A DNA stretch of 64,000 nt from JAEUIA01 sp038330085. Lineage in GTDB: Bacteria; Planctomycetota; UBA1135; GCA-002686595. Shown here piece by piece: positions 58,027-64,000 of this stretch. Location: the NCBI GenBank assembly GCA_038330085.1, contig JBBQNP010000001.1:1-64000 (forward strand). Direction: 5' to 3'. Made by a program: the position numbers and the translations under genes. Position 1 is the stretch's first letter, and each line of letters opens with the position of its first letter. The notes under the pieces were generated by a model, which had not been told where the DNA came from, did not search any database, and saw only the letters and a list, made by a program, of their open reading frames with translations.

Positions 58027-59456
58027 ATACGTCTCCCACCAGCAAGTCCCCTCCTTACGACGCCATCGTGATCGGCGCCGGGATGAGCGGTTTGGCCGCC
58101 GGGCTGCGCCTCGCGCAGTTCGACAAGCGCGTGGTCGTGCTCGAGCGTCACTACCTGTGGGGCGGGTTGAACTCCTTCTACAAGCACAACGGCCGCCGCT
58201 TCGATTCGGGACTGCACGCGCTGACGAACTACGTTCCGCGCCATGTGAAGAACACGCCGCTGCCGCGCTTGCTGCGGCAGTTGCGCATCTCGTGGGAGGA
58301 GCTCGAGCTCGGCGAGCAGACGCACTCGGAGATCCGCTTTCCGAACCTGCGGCTGCGCTTCGCCAACCAGTTCGGTCTGATGGAAGAAGACGTCGTTGCT
58401 GCGTTCCCGCGGGAGCGTGACGGTTTCGCGCGCCTCGTCGAGGAAGTGCGCACGACCGATCCGTTCGCTCCGGCTGCCGCAGTGCTGTCGGCGCGCACCG
58501 AGCTCGAGCGCTTCGTGCGCGACCCGTTGCTCGTCGACGCGATCCTCCTGCCGATCTGCTGGTACGGCAGCGCGCGCGAGGACGACATCGACTGGGACCA
58601 GTTCGTGATCCTGTTCCGCAGCCTCTTTCTCGAGGGTTTCGCGCGTCCGCGCGGCGGGATCAAAAAGCTGCTCGATCTCTTGACCGTGCGCTTTCGCGCC
58701 GCGGGCGGCGAGCTGCGCATGCAAAGCGGCGTCGCGCGCATCCTCACCGATGCGCAGGGTGCGGCGCGCGGCGTCGTGCTCGACGACGGCAGTGAGCTCG
58801 AGTCGGACTGCATCCTGTCGTCCGCAGGGTGGCCCGAGACGATGTCGCTGTGCGGTCGCGACGTGCCCGTCGCGGAGAAGGGACAGCTGAGCTTCGTCGA
58901 GAGCCTCCACGTGCTCGATCGACGCTGTGATGCGCTCGGTCACGACGCGACGGTGACGTTCTTCAACACGACGGACACGTTTCGCTGGCGCCGACCCGAC
59001 GCTCTCGTCGACGTCGAGAGCGGCGTGGTGTGCGCGACCGACAACTACGCGAGCGATACGCCCGCAACCGAAGGCTTGGTTCGCGTCACGAGCTTGGCCG
59101 ACCACGATCGCTGGTGCTCGCTCGACGAAGACGCGTACCGCGCGGCGAAGGTGACCGAGTGCGAGCGCATCCTCGACGCGTGCGCTCCGTTCGGGATCGA
59201 TCCGCGTCCGCACGCCGTCGACAGCGACATGTTCACGCCGCGCACGATCCGCTACTACACCGGCCGCGTGAACGGTGCGGTGTACGGCAGCCCGCACAAG
59301 CGGCGCGACGGAGAAACGGGCGTAGAGAACGTGTACTTGCTCGGCACCGACCAGGGCCTCGTCGGCGTCGTCGGCGCGATGATGTCAGGCGTCACGATGG
59401 CGAACCGACACGTGCTCATGCCCTCCGACGCCGCGATCGCAGCCGGAGGTGGCTGA
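58023..59456 (+). CDS. CrtI-like FAD-dependent desaturase/oxidoreductase 1
   Basis: This 477-residue flavoprotein belongs to the phytoene desaturase-like family. The N-terminal dinucleotide fold is DAIVIGAGMSGLAAGLRLAQ with VVVLERHYLWGGLNSFY (residues of about 13-60). The C-terminal FAD closure is VYLLGTDQGLVGVVGAMMSG. The middle is the variable substrate region. In this operon it is flanked by ACP and a second such enzyme, so it probably acts on an acyl or polyene chain (desaturation, isomerisation or saturation) rather than on a carotenoid. There are no carotenoid genes nearby. The exact reaction is unknown. Confidence 0.82.
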   Translation: MNTSPTSKSPPYDAIVIGAGMSGLAAGLRLAQFDKRVVVLERHYLWGGLNSFYKHNGRRFDSGLHALTNYVPRHVKNTPLPRLLRQLRISWEELELGEQTHSEIRFPNLRLRFANQFGLMEEDVVAAFPRERDGFARLVEEVRTTDPFAPAAAVLSARTELERFVRDPLLVDAILLPICWYGSAREDDIDWDQFVILFRSLFLEGFARPRGGIKKLLDLLTVRFRAAGGELRMQSGVARILTDAQGAARGVVLDDGSELESDCILSSAGWPETMSLCGRDVPVAEKGQLSFVESLHVLDRRCDALGHDATVTFFNTTDTFRWRRPDALVDVESGVVCATDNYASDTPATEGLVRVTSLADHDRWCSLDEDAYRAAKVTECERILDACAPFGIDPRPHAVDSDMFTPRTIRYYTGRVNGAVYGSPHKRRDGETGVENVYLLGTDQGLVGVVGAMMSGVTMANRHVLMPSDAAIAAGGG

Positions 59457-59457
59457 C

Positions 59458-60936
59458 ATGAGCAGCGTGCGCAAGTACTACAAGGGCAGCACCGACGGCA
59501 AGGCGCCGCTCACCACCGATCCGCTCGACGGCGCCGCACAGCGCTACGACGTGATCGTCGTCGGCAGCGGTCTCGGCGGCATGACGGCCGCGAACGTGTT
59601 GGGCAGAGCGGGTCGGTCGGTGCTCCTCGTGGAGCAGCACTACAACTTCGGCGGCCTCGCGACGTGGTTCAAGCGACGCGGCGGTCACGTGTTCGACATC
59701 TCACTCCACGGTTTCCCCGTCGGGATGAAGAAGACGTGCCGCAAATATTGGAACGCGCAGATCGCCGACTCGATCGTGCAGCTCGACGGGGTCCGATTCG
59801 ACAACCCGCAGTTCACGTTCGACACGACGTTCACCGCGGCCGACTTCACCGAGAAGCTCGAGACGGTCTTCGGCCTGGAACGCGCGGCGATCGAAGGCTT
59901 CTTCGCCGAGGTGCGCGCGACCGATTTCTACGCTGACGCGGGCGAGACGACGGCCCATTTTTTCGAACGGCATTTTCCCGGGCGAAACGACGTGCACAGG
60001 CTCCTCATGGAGCCGATCTCGTACGCCAACGGCTCGACGCTCGACGATCCGGCGCTGAGCTACCGCATCGTGTTCGGGAACTTCATGAGCCAGGGCGTGT
60101 ACACGTTCTCGGGCGGCACCGATCGCCTGGTCAGGGCGATGAAGTCCGAGCTCGAGAAGAACGGCGTCACGCTGTGCAATCGCGTGCAAGTCGATCGCAT
60201 CGTCGTGCAAGCGGGCCGCGTAGTCGGGATCGAGGCGCATGGTCGGTTCATCGCCGCGGATGCCGTCGTGTCGAACGCGAGCTTGAAGGGCACGGTCCTC
60301 GGCCTCGTCGGGCGCGAGCACTTCGATCCGGACTTTGCACGCAGCGTGGAAGCCGTGCGCCTCAACACGTCGAGCTGCCAGGTCTACATGGGCATCCGCG
60401 AAGGTGAGTCGATCCCCTTCGTCACGGACCTCTTGTTCACGTCGACGCGCCCGACGTTCACGTCCGAAGCGCTGTGCGACCTCGACGGGGAGAGCCGCAC
60501 GTTCTCGTTCTACTATCCGAAGACGCGACCGGGCCTCGAGCGCTACACGATCGTCAGCTCGACGAACGCGCGCTGGGAGGATTGGGCCGCGCTCGACGAG
60601 AACGCCTACAGCGCCGCGAAGGATCGACTCGTCGCCCAGACGCTCGATTCGCTCGAGCATCACGTGCCCGGCATCGGCGCCAAGATCGATCACGTCGAAG
60701 CCGCGACGCCGCGCACGTTCCAGTTCTACACGCAGTCGCCGCAGGGCACGTCGTTCGGTACCAAGTTCGAGGGCTTGAAGTCGAGCCTCGAAATCCACGA
60801 CCACGTGCGCGGGCTGTATCACGCCGGCAGCGTCGGCATCATCATGTCGGGCTGGCTCGGCGCGGCGAACTACGGTGTCATCGTCGCGAACAAGGCTGAC
60901 GCGTGGTTGCACTCGTTGCTGGAGGTGCCGGCATGA
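59458..60936 (+). CDS. CrtI-like FAD-dependent desaturase/oxidoreductase 2
   Basis: The protein has 492 residues from the ATG at 59458, one base after the previous stop and with GGAGGTGG just upstream. The FAD fold is DVIVVGSGLGGMTAANVLGR with VLLVEQHYNFGGLATWF. A middle FSGGTDRLVRAMKSELEKNG and the C-terminal GLYHAGSVGIIMSGWLGAAN complete the phytoene desaturase/carotenoid isomerase-like pattern. It is clearly a paralog of the preceding enzyme but divergent, suggesting two different redox or isomerisation steps on the same chain. The FabG start overlaps its stop (ATGA). Confidence 0.82.
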   Translation: MSSVRKYYKGSTDGKAPLTTDPLDGAAQRYDVIVVGSGLGGMTAANVLGRAGRSVLLVEQHYNFGGLATWFKRRGGHVFDISLHGFPVGMKKTCRKYWNAQIADSIVQLDGVRFDNPQFTFDTTFTAADFTEKLETVFGLERAAIEGFFAEVRATDFYADAGETTAHFFERHFPGRNDVHRLLMEPISYANGSTLDDPALSYRIVFGNFMSQGVYTFSGGTDRLVRAMKSELEKNGVTLCNRVQVDRIVVQAGRVVGIEAHGRFIAADAVVSNASLKGTVLGLVGREHFDPDFARSVEAVRLNTSSCQVYMGIREGESIPFVTDLLFTSTRPTFTSEALCDLDGESRTFSFYYPKTRPGLERYTIVSSTNARWEDWAALDENAYSAAKDRLVAQTLDSLEHHVPGIGAKIDHVEAATPRTFQFYTQSPQGTSFGTKFEGLKSSLEIHDHVRGLYHAGSVGIIMSGWLGAANYGVIVANKADAWLHSLLEVPA

Positions 60937-61715
60937 CCGAGACTCCGGTGCGCTACGATCGCGGTCCGGACGGTTTCGGCATTGCCGGCCAGGTCGCCGT
61001 CGTTACCGGCGGCACGCGCGGCATCGGTGCGGGGATCTCGACGGCATTGCTCGAGGAAGGCTGCACGGTCCACGCGCTTTACCAGGGCGACGAGGCCGCT
61101 GCGCGTGCGTTCGCGGACCGGTGCGCGGGCTTCGGCGACCGCCTCTCGCTGCACAAAGTCGACGTGGCCGACTTCGCTGCGGTCGAAGCGTTCTGGAAAA
61201 CGATGGACGAGCGCGCCACCGACGGTGTTCAGATCCTCGTCAACAACGCCGGGATCCGCCGCGATGCGATCGTCGCCTCGATGAAACCGTCCGACTGGGA
61301 TCGCGTGATCGCCGTCAACCTGTCGGGGTCGTTCCACATGAGCCGGTTCGCCGTGCTCGACATGATGCGCAAACGGTACGGTCGCATCGTGATGATCACG
61401 TCGCCGGCTGCGCAACACGGTTTCGAGGGACAAGCGGCGTACTCCGCGTCGAAGGCCGGTCAACAAGGCCTCATGCGCTCGCTCGCGCGCGAGGTCGCGC
61501 GCCGCAAGATCACCGTCAACTGCGTTTCCCCTGGTTTCATTGCCACCGATCTGATCGCCGATCTGCCCGATGACGTGAAGCAGGCGCACGCGAAGACGGT
61601 GCCCATGAACCGCTTCGGGACCGTCGACGAGGTTGCGTACGCGGTGCTCGCGCTGTGCTCGCCGCGCGCTTCGTACATCCACGGCACGACGATCGAGGTG
61701 CACGGTGGCCTCTGA
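60933..61715 (+). CDS. fabG: 3-oxoacyl-ACP reductase (FabG-type SDR)
   Basis: The protein has 260 residues from the ATG overlapping the upstream stop (ATGA), with GGAGGTG before it. The SDR motifs are VVTGGTRGIGAGIS (NADPH site, near 24), NNAG in ILVNNAGIRRDAI, the catalytic Ser in IVMITSPAAQHG and Tyr-x3-Lys in AAYSASKAGQQG. The C-terminal PMNRFGTVDEVAYAVLAL is typical of FabG. It reduces the ketone formed by the cluster ketosynthase. Confidence 0.9.
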   Translation: MTETPVRYDRGPDGFGIAGQVAVVTGGTRGIGAGISTALLEEGCTVHALYQGDEAAARAFADRCAGFGDRLSLHKVDVADFAAVEAFWKTMDERATDGVQILVNNAGIRRDAIVASMKPSDWDRVIAVNLSGSFHMSRFAVLDMMRKRYGRIVMITSPAAQHGFEGQAAYSASKAGQQGLMRSLAREVARRKITVNCVSPGFIATDLIADLPDDVKQAHAKTVPMNRFGTVDEVAYAVLALCSPRASYIHGTTIEVHGGL

Positions 61716-62229
61716 GCGCACGATCGTCATGGATCGCGCGGCGATCGAGGCTGTGATCCCCCACCGCGATCCGTTCCTGTTCGTCGATCGTGTGGTCGGG
61801 CTCTCGAGCGACTCAATCACGACCGAGTGGGACGTCGCGCACGATCTGCCGGCGTTCCGCGGCCACTACCCGAAGTCCCCCATCCTTCCGGGCGTGCTGG
61901 CGTCGGAGTTCGCGTTCCAGAGCGCCGCACTGTTGCTCCAGATCACTGAATTCGGAAACAACGGACGTGCCGATGACACGACGTCGCCGATGCCCGACGA
62001 CCCGGACGGCCCCGTGCTCTCGCGAGCCGTGCCGATGCTCACGAAGATCGAGGAAGCGCGCTTCAAGAAAGCCGTGAAGCCCGGCGAGACTTTGCGCGCG
62101 GTCGTCGAGCGGATCGAGCGCATGGGTCCGGCGCATTACTGCAAGGCCGCCATCACGTCCGCCGGTGCGACCGTGCTCAAGGTGCGCTTCACCGTCGCGC
62201 TCGTCGATCCCACCAGTGGAGGTGCGTGA
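61705..62229 (+). CDS. fabZ: 3-hydroxyacyl-ACP dehydratase (FabZ-type hot-dog fold)
   Basis: The protein has 174 residues from a GTG at 61705, which overlaps fabG by 11 nt and has GAGG at a good distance. An ATG at 61729 is the alternative. The hot-dog fold shows IPHRDPFLFVDRV, the catalytic His in FRGHYPKSPILPGVL and the catalytic acid in LASEFAFQSAA. An Asp/Pro-rich insert (about 30 residues, DDTTSPMPDDPDGP) interrupts the usual FabZ helix-to-strand region. It dehydrates the beta-hydroxyacyl-ACP made by FabG. Confidence 0.88.
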   Translation: MASERTIVMDRAAIEAVIPHRDPFLFVDRVVGLSSDSITTEWDVAHDLPAFRGHYPKSPILPGVLASEFAFQSAALLLQITEFGNNGRADDTTSPMPDDPDGPVLSRAVPMLTKIEEARFKKAVKPGETLRAVVERIERMGPAHYCKAAITSAGATVLKVRFTVALVDPTSGGA

Positions 62230-62230
62230 A

Positions 62231-63043
62231 GTGGACTGGCTCGCCCTATCCGGCAAGAACGTGCTCCTCACCGGGCTCAAGAACAAGAAGAGCGTCGCGT
62301 GGCACGTCGGCACGCGGCTTCTCGAGGTCGGCGCAAACGTGATCTGGTCGGTGCACGACGAAGCGCGCGCGGCCGAAGTGCGCAAGCTTGTGCCGACAGA
62401 TGCGACGTTGCTCGCGTGCGACGTGGCGGACAACGGATCCATGGAGCGCCTGGCCGACTCGTTGCGTGAGCGCGATGTCCGGCTGCACGGCCTGGTGCAC
62501 TCGATCGCCTTCGCCAACTACACGCCCGGCGGAGCGCGCACGTTCCAGGCGACCGCGCGCGAGGACTTCCTGCGCGCCGTCGACGTGTCCTGCTTCTCGT
62601 TGATCGCGCTCGCGAACGCCCTCGAAGACCGCTTCGCACAGGAAGCCTCGGTCGTGGCGCTTTCCATCTCGACCACGACGATGGCCGCGGAGAACTACGG
62701 CTACATGGCGCCGGTCAAGGCCGCGCTCGACTCATCGGTCGTGTTCCTGGCGAAGAGCTTCGCGGGCAAAGTGCGCTTCAACGCCGTCGCGCCCGGATTG
62801 TTGAAGACGTCGGCGTCGGCAGGCATCCCGGGCTACCTCGAGAGCTACCTGTTCGCCGAGCAGGCCACGCTGCGCAAACGCGCGCTCGAAACGGGAGAAG
62901 CGGCCGACGCGGTCGTGTACCTCTTGTCGCAGCGCAGCTCGGGCATCAATGCGCAGCGCATCGTCGTCGACGCAGGCATGGGCGTGAACTACTTCGACGG
63001 CGACATCGTGCGGCGCGCGACTCGACCGGAGGAAACGGCGTGA
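62231..63043 (+). CDS. fabI: Enoyl-ACP reductase (FabI-type)
   Basis: The protein has 270 residues from a GTG at 62231, 8 nt after GGAGG (62218-62222). The earlier in-frame codons overlap fabZ. It begins VDWLALSGKNVLLTGLKNKK, like FabI (the GxxxxxS variant dinucleotide site rather than GxGxxG). HGLVHSIAFAN is typical. The FabI catalytic pair Tyr-x6-Lys is ENYGYMAPVKAAL, with Tyr156 and Lys163 at the numbers found in E. coli FabI. It completes the reductive cycle in the cluster. Confidence 0.9.
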   Translation: MDWLALSGKNVLLTGLKNKKSVAWHVGTRLLEVGANVIWSVHDEARAAEVRKLVPTDATLLACDVADNGSMERLADSLRERDVRLHGLVHSIAFANYTPGGARTFQATAREDFLRAVDVSCFSLIALANALEDRFAQEASVVALSISTTTMAAENYGYMAPVKAALDSSVVFLAKSFAGKVRFNAVAPGLLKTSASAGIPGYLESYLFAEQATLRKRALETGEAADAVVYLLSQRSSGINAQRIVVDAGMGVNYFDGDIVRRATRPEETA

Positions 63044-63717
63044 GCAGCACGGTGCACGTCGTCCTGCTCGAGCGCGCCGATGCGCATGCCGGCTTGCGTG
63101 GCAGCCAACGTTTGGTCGCGCAGAGTGCGCTCGCACGCGAGGCGCTCCGTCGCTCTGCGCACGCGAGCCAAGCCGTGATCGGGCCACTCGAAAAGAATGC
63201 GGAAGAAGCGCCTCTGCCCTCGAACGGTTGGAACTGGTCGCTGAGCCACTCGGGTGGGTTCGCAGCCGGCGCAGTGTGCCGCGCGCCGATCGGTATCGAT
63301 GTCGAAGCGATCGCTCCGCGCCGGCTCGACATCGTGAAGCGCGTGTGCCCGCGCGACGAGATCGAGATCCTGGGCGGGTTCTCGTGGGAAGCGTTCGTAC
63401 GCGCGTGGACAGCCAAGGAGGCTGTTCTCAAGAAGGCCGGCGTCGGTCTGCTCGAGCTCACCCGTTGTCGTCTCGTGGCCGCTCCGAGACCTGACGTGTT
63501 GATCGTGAACCACCGCGAGCGTGATCACACCGTGCACCAGAGCGTGCGCTTCGCACACGTCGCCGCGATCACGCACGACGACATCGACGGCCTCGTGGAG
63601 TGGTCGTGGCCGACGATCGCGGGCGACATCGGGCAGCGAGACGCGATCTCGAAGGCCTCACTTCGGGCGCGCGGCGACTCCGGCACTGGCGACCAACGCC
63701 GTGGAGGCGAAGCGTGA
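63040..63717 (+). CDS. 4'-phosphopantetheinyl transferase (Sfp-type)
   Basis: The protein has 225 residues from the GTG overlapping the fabI stop (GTGA). The Sfp signature is complete: PIGIDVEAIAPRR (Mg-binding D and E, near 85) and FVRAWTAKEAVLKKAGVGL (E and K, near 125), preceded by NWSLSHSGGFAAGAV. It activates ACPs by adding phosphopantetheine. Its presence in the operon suggests a dedicated activator for the operon ACP. It overlaps the next gene by 4 nt. Confidence 0.9.
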   Translation: MSSTVHVVLLERADAHAGLRGSQRLVAQSALAREALRRSAHASQAVIGPLEKNAEEAPLPSNGWNWSLSHSGGFAAGAVCRAPIGIDVEAIAPRRLDIVKRVCPRDEIEILGGFSWEAFVRAWTAKEAVLKKAGVGLLELTRCRLVAAPRPDVLIVNHRERDHTVHQSVRFAHVAAITHDDIDGLVEWSWPTIAGDIGQRDAISKASLRARGDSGTGDQRRGGEA

Positions 63718-64000
63718 CACCGGTTGCCACCGACGACGCGATCGATCACGACCTGAGCGACAAGGCTCGGGTCCTCGCCGCCGTCGGGCGACTTGCGCCG
63801 ATCCGTGACGAGTATCCATTCACGCCCCGATTCCATCGCGTCGCAGGCGGACGCATGCACTACGTCGACGAAGGACCGCGCGACGCGGACCCGATCGTGT
63901 GCGTGCACGGCAACCCGACGTGGTCGTTCACTTTCCGGCGCATCGTGAGCACGTTCTCGAAGACGCACCGGGTGATCGCGGTCGATCACCTCGGCTGCGG
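63714..64000 (+). CDS. Alpha/beta hydrolase, OleB/haloalkane dehalogenase-like, partial
   Basis: The first 95 residues of an alpha/beta-hydrolase are visible before the window ends. The start is a GTG overlapping the previous stop (GTGA), with GGAGG upstream. The visible part has FTPRFHRVAGGRMHYVDEGP, the oxyanion region VCVHGNPTWSFTFRRIV and VIAVDHLGCG, which match haloalkane dehalogenase-like hydrolases including OleB. OleB acts on beta-lactones in long-chain olefin synthesis. The nucleophile and the rest lie outside the window, so the specific function is open. Confidence 0.75.
   Translation, partial: MTPVATDDAIDHDLSDKARVLAAVGRLAPIRDEYPFTPRFHRVAGGRMHYVDEGPRDADPIVCVHGNPTWSFTFRRIVSTFSKTHRVIAVDHLGC

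Noticed and set aside
58023..60936. Carotenoid biosynthesis locus, from the two CrtI-like genes
   Set aside because: No phytoene synthase, cyclase or prenyltransferase nearby. The genes sit between ACP and Fab enzymes, so an acyl-chain role fits better.

Overview
This is a high-GC bacterial chromosome window that looks like a member of the Planctomycetota. The assignment is inference from gene content. The window holds large secreted proteins with FG-GAP and thrombospondin-type-3-like calcium repeats, and a recurrent Cys-rich C-terminal module (FCxGDGSGTACPCGNN). It also holds a fragment of chlamydial-type histone Hc1, futalosine-pathway menaquinone genes, a flotillin/NfeD operon and selenocysteine genes. 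I see no rRNA, phage, transposase or CRISPR. The only tRNA is tRNA-Sec.

Layout. 1-16 kb is a surface/secretome region: three paralogs of a GSLLL-type domain family, two FG-GAP proteins, a TPR lipoprotein, two proteins with the Cys-rich C-terminal module and an M28-PDZ peptidase. 16-24 kb has mqnB-mqnD, a membrane-anchored histidine phosphatase, an Hc1-like protein, an EVE protein and a floA-nfeD operon whose genes overlap by 4 nt. 24-32 kb is a selenocysteine region: selC (tRNA-Sec), a catalytically degenerate GDPD-fold gene, selD and, a few kilobases on, selA. selD itself needs a UGA to be read as Sec at its catalytic position, so a conventional call loses the first 21 residues. 32-39 kb holds a monohaem lipoprotein and outer-membrane barrel pair, recJ, xth and polA. 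39-50 kb returns to secreted proteins, including a tandem duplicate pair with the Cys-rich module. 50-51 kb is dinB.

51-64 kb is a lipid-metabolism region. It starts with an OleA-type ketosynthase and a phospholipid operon (CDP-alcohol phosphatidyltransferase, cdsA, plsC). A tightly packed operon follows: GbsR/MarR-type regulator, KAS II, ACP, two CrtI-like flavoproteins, FabG, FabZ, FabI, phosphopantetheinyl transferase and an OleB-like hydrolase cut by the window edge. This is a complete type II elongation/reduction module with two desaturase-like flavoenzymes and is the best candidate for a poorly described biosynthetic system here. The selenocysteine region and a dispersed roughly 240-bp intergenic repeat (two copies) are the other main points of interest.
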